The notes beneath the pieces are model-generated. The model saw only the letters and a list, made by a program, of their open reading frames with translations. It made no database searches and was not told where the DNA came from. A DNA stretch of 64,000 nt, from NCBI RefSeq assembly GCF_001514285.1, contig NZ_KQ949037.1, positions 62,001 through 126,000 of the forward strand, given 5' to 3'. Origin of the DNA: Streptomyces sp. DSM 15324. GTDB taxonomy: Bacteria > Actinomycetota > Actinomycetes > Streptomycetales > Streptomycetaceae. Below, in pieces: positions 26,730 through 34,855 of this stretch. Position 1 is the stretch's first letter. Each line of letters starts with the position of its first letter. The translations under genes and the position numbers were made by a program.

Positions 26730-26919
26730 GGCCCCATCTTGATCAGACCGGACGAGACCGGCCGGGAATGCCGCGCGGCAGTCAGGATGCGTTCAGGCAA
26801 CCGCTGGCACGGTAGGGCCTCGGCGGTCGGGGCCGCCGAAGTGCGGGGCCACGGCGCGCTGTCACCGAGACTGCTTGCGGCGCGGCGCCGCCGTCAGGCG
26901 ACTGCAGCGGCTGCGGGGG

Positions 26920-27098
26920 CCCGGCTATGGGGGCGGGGTCGCCCGTGTTGCCGATCATCACGATCGGCGGGGCGGCGGGGGCGTTGATGTGGTGGGCGGG
27001 AGTGCCCTTGACCGCGGCCGACCTTCTCGGGAACCGGCGGGCGTATTCGGCGCCCGCCAGGTGCCGTACGAGAAGCCGAAGTAGTTCAGCTTGCTCGG
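26920..27098 (-). pseudogene. Relic of a TAP-like alpha/beta-hydrolase (tripeptidyl aminopeptidase type)
   Basis: On the minus strand, SKLNYFGFSYGTW (nucleophile elbow with the catalytic Ser) is followed within 15 codons by EYARRFP and then directly by VKGTPAHHINAPAAPPIVMI, GNTGDPAPI, the start of the C-terminal TAP-like domain. In intact secreted proteases of this group these are more than 200 residues apart, so most of the gene was deleted. The rest of 26730-26919 holds nothing recognisable. Confidence 0.6.
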
Positions 27099-27149
27099 TG
27101 CGGGCGCCGTCCTCTCTGAAGCCCGGGCCGGACGGCAGGTGAACGCGCA

Positions 27150-27177
27150 ACCGCCCGGGGGCGTCGCCCCGGGCGGT
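27150..27177 (-). terminator. Hairpin downstream of yjdM
   Basis: Arms ACCGCCCGGGG (27150-27160) and CCCCGGGCGGT (27167-27177) pair perfectly around a 6-base loop, 21 bp past the yjdM stop. The strong GC stem without U-tract is usual for actinomycete terminators. Confidence 0.65.
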
Positions 27178-27197
27178 CGGCACGGCGAGGTGCAGGC

Positions 27198-27548
27198 TCA
27201 AGCCTTCTTGACCACGCTGGACTTGAGCTGCATGGCCCCGAAACCGTCGACCTTGCAGTCGATGTCGTGGCCGTCCACGCCGTCGACGATGCGGATGTTG
27301 CGCACCCTGGTACCCGCCTTGATCCCGCTCGGGCTGCCCTTGACCTTCAGGGTCTTGACCACCGTCACGGTGTCACCGTCGGCGAGGACGTTGCCGACCG
27401 CGTCCCTGGTCACCTTGTCTCCGGTGTCATTCGAGGATTCCTCGGACGGCGACCATTCGTGCCCGCACTCGGGGCAGACCAGGAGCGCACCCGACTCATA
27501 GGTGTACGCGCTGGAGCATTCGGGGCAGGGCGGAAGGTTGTCACTCAT
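27198..27548 (-). CDS. yjdM: YjdM (PhnA-type) zinc-ribbon protein
   Basis: A 116-residue cytoplasmic protein of the YjdM/PhnA family. The N-terminal zinc ribbon has two CxxC pairs, PPCPECSSAYTYESGALLVC and CPECGHEW. The C-terminal PhnA domain carries DAVGNVLADGDTVTVVKTLK and GIKAGTRVRNIRIVDGVDGH. The family was named from a link to phosphonate genes, but no phosphonate enzyme is nearby and the biochemical role is unsettled. ATG 27548 is chosen over the longer frame to 27650 because it starts at the conserved MSDNLPPCPEC. It is a single gene with its own terminator. Confidence 0.93.
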   Translation of the reverse strand: MSDNLPPCPECSSAYTYESGALLVCPECGHEWSPSEESSNDTGDKVTRDAVGNVLADGDTVTVVKTLKVKGSPSGIKAGTRVRNIRIVDGVDGHDIDCKVDGFGAMQLKSSVVKKA

Positions 27549-27767
27549 GGCAAGGTCTTTCCGTAGTGGAGCTGGTACGTGCGTCCGTTGGTGATCAGGT
27601 GGGCCAGCCGCAGGTGGGCCAGCCGTCGCTGCGCCACCCCTGCTGACCATCCTCGCCGTCGAAGCGGCGGACCGCGTCCGGGCCCAGCCCGTCGGCTTGC
27701 GGGCGGACGATGCCGCTAGAGCCGAGCCCCGGGGTCAGTTCCACGACCACGGTCAGGGGAAGGCGCA

Positions 27768-29519
27768 TCACCCGGGTTCCTTGCTGAACTCGGGAGCGGT
27801 GGCGGGGTTCGGGAGCAGATCCTGGTTCTGCCGGGTGGTGCCCGACGGCAGCACCCCCGCCAGCTCCAGGTGGGTGCGGGCGCCCTGGATCGCCTCCGGG
27901 GTGGTGGCGTAGTCCCTGCCGTTGTGCCGCAGCAGTTCCAGAGCGCCGACGGAGTCCAGGACCTGGCGCTGGCCGGTGCGTATGCCGGAGGCCAGGACGA
28001 GGATGCCGCGCCGGTTCAGCTTCTCGACGGCGTCCTTGAGGACCAGGGCGCCGGTGGCGTCCATGGTCGACACCCGCGACATGCGCAGGATGACGACCCG
28101 TACGTCGGCCACGTCGGTCAGCTCCAGCAGGAAGCGGTGCGCGGCGGCGAAGAAGACCGGACCGTCGATGCGGTACGCGACGATGTGCTCGGCCAGCAGC
28201 GCGTGTTCCTCGGCACTGTGGTCGCCCCGGTCGAGCGGCACTTGGTCGAATCGGGCCTGGTTGGCCACGGCGCGCAGGGCGAGGACGCCGGCCACGGCCA
28301 GGCCGATGACCACCGCGTACACGAGGTCGAGGGCGAGGGTGGCCACCGCGGTGAGGACGAGGATCAGCGCGTCGGATCGGGTGGCCTTCGCCATGGCTTT
28401 CAGCGAGCCGACCTCGACCATGCGGACCGCGGTGGCCAGCAGCACGCCAGCGAGGGCGGCGAGGGGGATCGTCGAGACCAGGGGCGCCGCGGCGAAGACG
28501 ATCACTGCGAGGATCGCGGCGTGGGTGAGGGAGGCCAGCCGGGAACCGGCGCCCGTGCGGACGTTGACTGCGGTCCGGGCGATCGCGCCGGTCGCGGGCA
28601 CCCCGCCGAACAGCGGGGCGGCGATGTTGGCCAGTCCCTGGCCGAACAACTCGCGGTCGGGGTCGTGCTTCTGCCCCACGGTCATACCGTCCGCGACCGA
28701 GGCGGACAGCAGGGACTCCAGGGCCGCCAGCGCCGCCACCGCCACAGCCGGAGCGAGCAGGGTGCCGAGCGAGCCGAGATCCAGGAAACCGAGGGAGGGC
28801 GAGGGGAGCCCGGACGGCAGGTCACCGATCGGCTTCGCCGCGTCCAGGCCCGCGACCCGGGCGACGACCGTGGCCGCGACGACCGCGAGGAGGGAGAACG
28901 GGACGGTCGGTCGCCAGCGGGCGCCGATCAGCATGACCGCGGCCACCGACACCGCGAATCCGATGGCCGTCCAGTTCGGATGCCGCGCGAACTCCTCGAC
29001 GGCCCGCCAGGCGACGACGAGCACACGGTCGCCCTCGGGCCTGGGCACGCCCAGCGCGCCCGGGATCTGCTGCAATCCGATCACGCAGGCGATACCCAGC
29101 GTGAAGCCCTCCACCACCGGTGCGGGCACGTACTGCATGTACTTGCCGGCCCGTAGCGCGGCCAGCGCCACGAGCATGACGCCCGCCAACAGCCCGACGG
29201 TCAGCACGCCCGTCGGCCCGTACTTGCCGACGATCGGCACCAGCACCACGGTCATGGCCCCGGTGGGACCCGAAACCTGGAGATTGGACCCGCCGAACAC
29301 CGCGGCGAGCGCCCCGGCGACCACGGCGGTCGCCAGTCCCGCCTCCGCGCCGAGGCCGGAGGAGACGCCGAATCCGAGCGCGAGCGGCAGGGCCACGATG
29401 GCCACGGTGAGGCCGGCGAGCAGGTCCCGCCGGGGGGCGCGTCGTATGTCCGTCAGGTCGGCGCGGGTGGGCAGAAGTCCGGTGAACCGGGCCGCTGCCC
29501 GGCCGATGGGCAGGGTCAT
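27768..29519 (-). CDS. SulP-family inorganic anion transporter with STAS domain
   Basis: A 583-residue SLC26/SulP transporter. The N-terminal membrane domain (about 30-420) has RRDLLAGLTVAIVALPLALG, the family signature region SGPTGAMTVVLVPIVGKYG and QKHDPDRELFGQGLANIAAP. The C-terminal STAS domain (about 440-560) has VVILRMSRVSTMDATGALVL with the usual conserved Ser/Thr region. Bacterial members carry sulfate, bicarbonate or dicarboxylates, and the substrate is not decided here. The start overlaps the stop of the ArsR-type repressor gene by 4 bp, so the repressor and transporter form one regulated pair. Confidence 0.93.
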   Translation of the reverse strand: MTLPIGRAAARFTGLLPTRADLTDIRRAPRRDLLAGLTVAIVALPLALGFGVSSGLGAEAGLATAVVAGALAAVFGGSNLQVSGPTGAMTVVLVPIVGKYGPTGVLTVGLLAGVMLVALAALRAGKYMQYVPAPVVEGFTLGIACVIGLQQIPGALGVPRPEGDRVLVVAWRAVEEFARHPNWTAIGFAVSVAAVMLIGARWRPTVPFSLLAVVAATVVARVAGLDAAKPIGDLPSGLPSPSLGFLDLGSLGTLLAPAVAVAALAALESLLSASVADGMTVGQKHDPDRELFGQGLANIAAPLFGGVPATGAIARTAVNVRTGAGSRLASLTHAAILAVIVFAAAPLVSTIPLAALAGVLLATAVRMVEVGSLKAMAKATRSDALILVLTAVATLALDLVYAVVIGLAVAGVLALRAVANQARFDQVPLDRGDHSAEEHALLAEHIVAYRIDGPVFFAAAHRFLLELTDVADVRVVILRMSRVSTMDATGALVLKDAVEKLNRRGILVLASGIRTGQRQVLDSVGALELLRHNGRDYATTPEAIQGARTHLELAGVLPSGTTRQNQDLLPNPATAPEFSKEPG

Positions 29520-29857
29520 CGCGCGGGGACCTCGTTCTCCCGCAGCTCCGCCAGCAGCTCGCCCTGCCCGGCGAGCATCTCGGTGAGGATCCGGCGCGCG
29601 GCCTTCATGAGGTCGGCGACGTCCCCGCCGGCCAGCGCGTAGACGACGGTTGAGCCTTCCCGCGTCGCGGTGACGATCCCCGAGCGACGCAACACCGCCA
29701 GCTGCTGCGACAGGCCCGACGGCTCCACCTCGATGGCGGCCAGCAGCTCCCGCACCGGCTTCGGCCCCTCCTGCAGCAGCTCCAGCACCCGGATCCGTAC
29801 GGGATGCCCCAGCATCCGGAAGAACTCGGCCTTGGCCTGGTACAGCGGAACGGACAC
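29516..29857 (-). CDS. ArsR-family winged-helix repressor
   Basis: A 113-residue ArsR/SmtB regulator with FRMLGHPVRIRVLELLQEGP, the recognition helix EVEPSGLSQQLAVLRRSGIV and the wing TATREGSTVVYALAG. The helix-3 ELCVCDL metal site of classical ArsR proteins is absent (VRELLAAIEV), so it probably senses something other than arsenic or zinc at that site. GTG 29857 is the start. It is coupled to the SulP transporter, whose expression it should control through the dyad at 29966-29981. Confidence 0.92.
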   Translation of the reverse strand: MSVPLYQAKAEFFRMLGHPVRIRVLELLQEGPKPVRELLAAIEVEPSGLSQQLAVLRRSGIVTATREGSTVVYALAGGDVADLMKAARRILTEMLAGQGELLAELRENEVPAR

Positions 29858-29965
29858 GACCTCTAGGCCTCCCTACCCATGGTTTCCGCCCCTCCGGGCG
29901 GACGCGACTGCGCTGCGCCCGCGGCTACCGGTGGAGCAGGCGCAGCTACCTCAGCATGTATGGAC

Positions 29966-29981
29966 TTGCGAAATTTTGCAA
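29966..29981. promoter_or_regulatory. Imperfect palindrome TTGCGAAATTTTGCAA, likely ArsR operator
   Basis: The 16-bp site matches its own complement except at one symmetric pair and has TTGC/GCAA ends. It is strikingly AT-rich in this genome. It lies 109 bp before the ArsR-SulP pair, so autoregulation is likely. The rest of 29858-30170 has no supported gene. Confidence 0.55.
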
Positions 29982-30002
29982 TTCAGAAATCTGTGAGTTG
30001 TC

Positions 30003-30041
30003 CTCGGGTCGCCCTTCGGGCCGGTTCTCGGGTCGCCCTTC
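30003..30041. repeat. 15-bp direct repeat
   Basis: CTCGGGTCGCCCTTC occurs at 30003-30017 and again at 30027-30041, a 24-bp period, between the ArsR operator and the lipid kinase gene. Its role is unknown. Confidence 0.6.
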
Positions 30042-30170
30042 CACTTCGTGGGCGGTGATGCAGAAGGGTGGGCACGCCAGAGCTCGAAGAATCCCCCGGG
30101 GCGGGTGATGGCGGACCGGGTGGGGGCAGGGTGGCATGGTTCGAGCACACCCCGCCCGTGGGAGGTCGAC

Positions 30171-31550
30171 ATGTCCGGTCGTCGTTTCGCGCTCGCTCCG
30201 CGCTGGGCCGCACGCATGGCTGTTACCGCGGGCACCGGAGCGATCGTCGTCCTGCTGCTGTTCGGCGGGCTCGACAGCCTGTTGCTCGTCCTCGTGGGAG
30301 CCGCCGGGCTGGCGGTGACGGCGGCGGGAGTGTGGTGGGCGCTGGTGCACACCGGTCCGGTCAGAGTGCTGGCCGCGCTTCTGGCCATGGCCGCCCCCGC
30401 CGTCGTCGTCGTGCTCTACGTGGTGGCCGGGCTGCTGTGGGTGGTACTCGTGTCGCTCGCGCTGTGGGTACTGGCCGTCTTCTGCGGCCGGGTCGCACTG
30501 GCGGGCGCCGAGGCCGGCCCGGCAGAGCCCCGGGAACGCCCGGCGGTGCCGCCGCGGCGGCCATACCTGATCATGAACCCGCGTTCGGGGGGCGGCAAGG
30601 TGGGCCGGTTCCGGCTGCGGGAGAAGGCTGAGGCACTCGGCGCCGAGGTCCTCGTCCTGGACGTCACGCACCAGCAGGACGTGGCCGCACTCGCCCGCCG
30701 GGCCGCCGACGCGGGCGCCGACCTGCTCGGCGTCGCGGGAGGCGACGGCACCCAGGCCCTGGTCGCGGCCGTGGCGGCAGAGCGCGACCTGCCGTTCATG
30801 GTGATCTCCGCCGGTACCCGCAATCACTTCGCCCTGGACCTGGGGCTGGACAGGGACGACCCCTCGACCTGTCTCGACGCACTCACGGACGGCGTCGAAC
30901 TCCGCATCGACCTGGGCTTCATCAACGACCGCGTGTTCGTGAACAACGCCTCGTTCGGTGCCTACGCGGCCGTCGTCCAGAGCCCCGCCTACCGCGACGA
31001 CAAGGTCCACACCACCCTGCAGATGCTGCCCGATCTGCTGACGCACCAGTACGGACCGCGTCTCGTCGTGCGGGCCGGGCCAGGCGCCACCGTCGAGCAG
31101 CCACAGGCGGTGCTGGTCAGCAACAACCCCTACCGGACGGACGACCCGGCCGGGCTGGGCCGCCGGGACCGGCTGAACTCCGGCCACCTCGGGGTGCTCG
31201 GCGTCAAGGTCGACAGCGCCGCGCAGGCGGCGGGCATGCTCCGCGGTCACCGTGCACCCGGGCTCGCGCAGTTCACCGCCCAGGAGGTGGTCGTCGACGC
31301 CGACGAGGATGCGATCCCGGTCGGCGTGGACGGCGAGGCCCTGACCCTGTCGACTCCCGTGCGGTGCCGTATCCAGCCACGCGCCCTACGGGTCCGGGTT
31401 CCCCGCGAACGACCCGGCGTGCGGCCCGGCAGACCCCCGATGGACTGGCGTCGGGTGCGGCGACTGGCCCTGACGACGTTCCGGAGGGCCGCGGGACACG
31501 GCGGCGACCAACGGCCGAGATCACCTGGGACGAGACCCACGGGAACCTGA
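30171..31550 (+). CDS. Diacylglycerol kinase-family lipid kinase with N-terminal membrane region
   Basis: A 459-residue member of the DAGK/sphingosine kinase/YegS family. Residues 1-125 hold about four membrane helices, which is unusual for the soluble family and suggests an anchored form. The catalytic domain starts with YLIMNPRSGGGKVGRF and has the ATP-binding GVAGGDGTQALVAAVAAE and VISAGTRNHFALDLGLDRDD, plus FVNNASFGAYAAVVQSPAYR. The C-terminal domain ends with IPVGVDGEALTLSTPVRCRI. ATG 30171 has GGGAGG 5 bp upstream. It would phosphorylate diacylglycerol or a related lipid at the membrane. It stands alone, converging with the DUF6221 gene. Confidence 0.88.
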   Translation: MSGRRFALAPRWAARMAVTAGTGAIVVLLLFGGLDSLLLVLVGAAGLAVTAAGVWWALVHTGPVRVLAALLAMAAPAVVVVLYVVAGLLWVVLVSLALWVLAVFCGRVALAGAEAGPAEPRERPAVPPRRPYLIMNPRSGGGKVGRFRLREKAEALGAEVLVLDVTHQQDVAALARRAADAGADLLGVAGGDGTQALVAAVAAERDLPFMVISAGTRNHFALDLGLDRDDPSTCLDALTDGVELRIDLGFINDRVFVNNASFGAYAAVVQSPAYRDDKVHTTLQMLPDLLTHQYGPRLVVRAGPGATVEQPQAVLVSNNPYRTDDPAGLGRRDRLNSGHLGVLGVKVDSAAQAAGMLRGHRAPGLAQFTAQEVVVDADEDAIPVGVDGEALTLSTPVRCRIQPRALRVRVPRERPGVRPGRPPMDWRRVRRLALTTFRRAAGHGGDQRPRSPGTRPTGT

Positions 31551-31567
31551 TTCGGGCGTCGTCCGTC

Positions 31568-31948
31568 TCAGGGGCGTCGGGGGTAGTCAGGGTGATCGGC
31601 GTAAGGCGACGCAAGGTCGAGCAGGTCATCGCACGGCCAGGTCTCGCCGTCGTACTGGCAGTCGTCGCGGTTGTCCCACGGTCGTTCGGGGTCGCCCGTG
31701 GCAGGGCTGAGGACATGGCGGGCGACCACGCGTCGCTTGGCCTCGACCTCCCGCAGGACACGAGCCGGGTCGTGCAGCGCGACGTGCAGGGCGATCGCGG
31801 GATGGAAGCCGGAGAGTCCTCCTCGGCAGAAGTCGACCGTGTGCCCGTAAGCGGTCCACTCCCCGCAGCCGTCACCGTCGCAGCGTCGGGCCAGGTCGGC
31901 CTCCTCGTCCAGCCGTGCGTGGAGGAACGTCACCAGGTCTTGACTCAT
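31568..31948 (-). CDS. DUF6221-family protein
   Basis: A 126-residue soluble protein typical of actinomycetes and their phages. Its family marks are MSQDLVTFLHARLDEEADLA, HDPARVLREVEAKRRVVARH and the C-terminal LLDLASPYADHPDYPRR. Four cysteines (RCDGDGCG, FCRGG, DDCQYDGETWPCDD) are spread through the chain. No function is known; such genes are common in integrated elements, and an IS relic lies next to it. The start ATG 31948 gives the standard N-terminus. Confidence 0.82.
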   Translation of the reverse strand: MSQDLVTFLHARLDEEADLARRCDGDGCGEWTAYGHTVDFCRGGLSGFHPAIALHVALHDPARVLREVEAKRRVVARHVLSPATGDPERPWDNRDDCQYDGETWPCDDLLDLASPYADHPDYPRRP

Positions 31949-32042
31949 GAGGCCATGCTGGACGATGCGCCAGGTCCGGTCGCCTGATTTCCGTGCTGCG
32001 GGCGGGACCTGGTCAGCAGGCCGAGAGTGGAATGATCTCGCC

Positions 32043-32430
32043 GTGGCTGGTGTGATCACGGCGTCGGAGCCTTCCTGGACACCACCGTTCTCCGGGCCGA
32101 GCCCGCGCGCCTTCGGGAACCTGGTGACCATGCTGCCTCGCGCCCGTGCGGACTCGGTCCGCGAGGGCCGGTCGTGGAGCCTTGCGTTGGAGGGCCGGAC
32201 CTTGCTGGTCACCGCGTATTGGCGGCACGTTGGTCCCCACCCGTGACCGCGCCGTCGCCGAGCGGTCGAGGTCCGGCGCCAAGGCCGCCATCGGCACGAC
32301 CCTGACGATCGCCGATGGAGGCTGCCCGGGCACCGGAGTCGTCGTCCGGCCCCGCCGCGAACGCGGCCAGAGTGAACTCCGGCCCGCGTCGAGCACGTCC
32401 TCGCCCGCATGGTGATGTACGGGACAGCCC
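32043..32430 (+). pseudogene. Deleted IS5-type transposase relic
   Basis: Pieces of a DDE_Tnp_4-type transposase survive in order but in shifting frames. GTG 32043 starts VAGVITASEPSWTPPFSGPS, then LPRARADSVREGRSWSLALE and GRTLLVTAYWR. The middle is missing and GTLVPTRDRAVAERS (around the first catalytic Asp region) follows at once, then IADGGCPGTGVVV and finally ARVEHVLARMV near 32415. Intact relatives are about 270 codons, against about 129 here. No terminal inverted repeats were found. It marks a past insertion between the DUF6221 gene and the ABC importer locus. Confidence 0.65.
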
Positions 32431-32443
32431 TTGGCGGGCCTGG

Positions 32444-33283
32444 TCACAGCGCGGCGTGGTGCAGCCAGGTCAGCAGGTCGTCGATGACCTCCTGGCTGTT
32501 GGTCTCGTTGAACAGTTCATGGCGGGCCCCCGGATACGTCCGGTACGTGAGGTCCGCGACGCCGGCCGAGCGGTAGCGCTTGACCAGCAGGTCACTGAGC
32601 CGGAGTCCTTCGTTGAGCGGGTCCATGTCTCCGACCATGACGCACAGGGGCAGCCCGGCCGGAGCGTCCTGGGGGTCGGCGAGCAGGGGCGTCGCTGCCG
32701 CGAGGTCCCCCATGGCCTGGGCGTCCAGGCTGAAGCCGCACAGCGGGTCCGCGAGGTAGGCGTCGACGGCGCGTTCGTCGCGGCTGAGCCAGTCGAAGGG
32801 GGTGCGGGCGGGCTCGAACGCCGCATTGAGCGCGCGCAGGGGGTTCGCGTCGGTGGTCTGTCCCGCGAGCATGAGGTCCACCGCTGTGGTGCCGGTCAGC
32901 GCGACGGCGTCGACGAGGTCGGCGTGCCGCAGCAGGTAATGCTGGGCCGCGAAGGACCCCAGGCTGTGGCTGATCAGTACCAGCGGGAGGCCCGGGTGCC
33001 GCTCGTGGGCGATGGCAGACAGGGCGGCCAGGTCCCCGACCAGCCGGTTCCAGCCGTCGTCACCGAGGTGCCCGGGCGAGGCGTGCCTGCTGAGTCCGTG
33101 TCCGCGGTGGTCGTTGGCGTAGACGACGAAGCCCTGCTCGACCAGGGCCGCGGCGAGCGGCGCATAGCGGCCGGCGTGCTCTCCCATGCCGTGGGCGATC
33201 TGCACGACGGCACGCGGGGATGTGCCGGGCCGCCATTCGTGCACGTGGATCGTGACACCGTCCGTGCTGTCGAAAGTGAACAA
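32444..33283 (-). CDS. Alpha/beta-hydrolase, monoacylglycerol lipase-like
   Basis: A 279-residue serine hydrolase. It has the oxyanion loop VVQIAHGMGEHAGRYAPLAA, the HGxS-type sequence YANDHRGHGLSRHA, the nucleophile elbow LVLISHSLGSFAAQ (Ser near 111), the acid in VGDMDPLNEG and the His in TYPGARHELFNETNSQEV. These match monoacylglycerol lipases and lysophospholipases. No ATG or GTG is well placed; TTG 33283, 5 bp after AGGAG, is the best start. It is the last gene of the ABC importer operon, 31 bp after the LivF-type gene, and could hydrolyse the imported ester or amide. Confidence 0.86.
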   Translation of the reverse strand: MFTFDSTDGVTIHVHEWRPGTSPRAVVQIAHGMGEHAGRYAPLAAALVEQGFVVYANDHRGHGLSRHASPGHLGDDGWNRLVGDLAALSAIAHERHPGLPLVLISHSLGSFAAQHYLLRHADLVDAVALTGTTAVDLMLAGQTTDANPLRALNAAFEPARTPFDWLSRDERAVDAYLADPLCGFSLDAQAMGDLAAATPLLADPQDAPAGLPLCVMVGDMDPLNEGLRLSDLLVKRYRSAGVADLTYRTYPGARHELFNETNSQEVIDDLLTWLHHAAL

Positions 33284-33314
33284 CTCAACTCCTGAGGTGG
33301 GGATCCGGGCAGCG

Positions 33315-34028
33315 TCAGACGGGGTGTTCGCCGAGATAGCCGGCGACGATCCTGGCCTGGTCGGCACCGAGTTCCCGGGCCGCTGCGTGGGTGGTGATGT
33401 CGCCGTGGGAGAGGACGTAGCCGTGGTCCGCGATCTCCAGGGCCAGGCCGACATGCTGTTCGACGAGCAGTACTCCGCAGCCGGAGTCGTCCGCGTACCG
33501 CCGCACGACGGGAAGCAGCTCCTCCACGATGATGGGTGCCAGACCGAGGCTGAGTTCGTCGAGCAGGAGCAGTGTGGGGCGCCGGGCCAGTGCGCGCCCC
33601 ATGGCGAGCATCTGTTGCTCGCCGCCGGACAGCAGGCCCGCCCGGCGGTCCTTGAGGCGGGACAGGACGGGGAAGTAGCGGTAGGCGGCTGCCTCGTCCA
33701 GGCGCTCTCCCCGATGGGCGAGGCGCAGATGTTCCGCCACGGTGAGAGAGGAGAAGATGCCCCGTCCCTCGGGGACATGGGCCATGCCGAGACGGGCCCG
33801 GGTGGCTGCCGGGATCCTGTCCAGGGGCGTACCGGCGAAGGTGATCGTGCCGGCCATGGGACGCAGCAGTGCGGAGATGGCCTTGAGCGTGGTCGATTTC
33901 CCCGCTCCGTTGGCTCCGAGCAGGGCCACGACCTGTCCTGCCTCCACGGTCAGGTCGACGTCGCGGACGACAGGGGCACCGTCGTATCCGGCGGTGAGTC
34001 CGCTCACCTCGAGAACAGGGGTGCTCAT
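33315..34028 (-). CDS. livF: Branched-chain amino acid-type ABC transporter ATP-binding protein (LivF type)
   Basis: A 237-residue ATPase. Walker A is VALLGANGAGKSTTLKAISA, the signature is LSGGEQQMLAMGRALARRP, Walker B is LLLLDELSLGLAPIIVEELL and the switch His is in VLLVEQHVGLALEIADHGYV. The ALLGANGAGK and EQHV forms are typical of LivF. It overlaps the LivG-type gene by 4 bp and belongs to the operon substrate-binding protein, permease, LivG, LivF, hydrolase. The name marks the family, not a proven amino-acid substrate. Confidence 0.93.
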   Translation of the reverse strand: MSTPVLEVSGLTAGYDGAPVVRDVDLTVEAGQVVALLGANGAGKSTTLKAISALLRPMAGTITFAGTPLDRIPAATRARLGMAHVPEGRGIFSSLTVAEHLRLAHRGERLDEAAAYRYFPVLSRLKDRRAGLLSGGEQQMLAMGRALARRPTLLLLDELSLGLAPIIVEELLPVVRRYADDSGCGVLLVEQHVGLALEIADHGYVLSHGDITTHAAARELGADQARIVAGYLGEHPV

Positions 34029-34855
34029 GAAGGCTCCGGTGTGCTGGTGGCGGCCTCGGACGGGCCGGGGGTGGACGGTGTGCCGGCGTGCTGCCGGGAT
34101 GCGGCGGTGGGCCGGACTGCGGAGGCCCCCAGGTAGGCGGTGACGACCGCGGGGTCGGTGCGGACCCGGGCGGGTGGCCCGGAGGCGATGACCTTGCCGA
34201 ATTCCAGGACGACCACGTGGTCACAGATGCCCATGACGAGACTCATGTCGTGGTCGATCAGGAGCAGTGATGTGCCGTCGTCCGCGACGGCACGCAGCCG
34301 GCGTCCGAGTTCGGCGCTCTCCGCCGTGTCCAGCCCGGCGGCGGGTTCGTCGAGGCAGACCACGCGCGGCCGGGCGGCCAGGGCCCGGGCCACGCCGACG
34401 AGTTTGCGCTGGCCTTGGGACAGTTGCCGGGCCGAGGCGTGCGCGAGATCCTCCAGCCCCAGGGCCGCCAGGGCCTCCGCGGCGGCGGAGTCGGGGGACA
34501 CCCGACGGCCCAGGGTTTCGCCGAAAGCCCTCCACCAGCTCGGCCGGTCCGCCGTGATCTGGAGGTTCTCCACGACCGTGAGGTCCTCGAAGAGCTCACT
34601 GCTCTGGAACGTACGGGCGAGGCCGCGTCGTGCTCGCATGTGCGGCGGCAGACCGGTGAGGTCCCGGCCGTCCAGCTCCACCCTTCCGCTCGCCGTGACG
34701 AGGCCGGTGACGGCATCCACGAAAGTGGTCTTGCCCGCCCCGTTCGGGCCGATCAGCCCGACGAGCCGGCCTTGCCCGACCTCCAGGGACACCTCGCTCA
34801 GTGCGTGCACGCCGCCGTAACTGACGCTGACCGACTGGACCGACAGGACGTTCAC
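34025..34855 (-). CDS. livG: Branched-chain amino acid-type ABC transporter ATP-binding protein (LivG type)
   Basis: A 276-residue ATPase with Walker A VGLIGPNGAGKTTFVDAVTG, the LivG-type ARRGLARTFQSSELFEDLTV (Q-loop), the signature LSQGQRKLVGVARALAARP, Walker B VVCLDEPAAGLDTAE and LLLIDHDMSLVMGICDHVVV. GTG 34855 is the start, overlapping the permease stop by 4 bp; the very long frame upstream runs through the permease in another phase. About 30 residues at the C-terminus are Ser/Thr/Pro rich and probably disordered. Confidence 0.92.
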   Translation of the reverse strand: MNVLSVQSVSVSYGGVHALSEVSLEVGQGRLVGLIGPNGAGKTTFVDAVTGLVTASGRVELDGRDLTGLPPHMRARRGLARTFQSSELFEDLTVVENLQITADRPSWWRAFGETLGRRVSPDSAAAEALAALGLEDLAHASARQLSQGQRKLVGVARALAARPRVVCLDEPAAGLDTAESAELGRRLRAVADDGTSLLLIDHDMSLVMGICDHVVVLEFGKVIASGPPARVRTDPAVVTAYLGASAVRPTAASRQHAGTPSTPGPSEAATSTPEPS

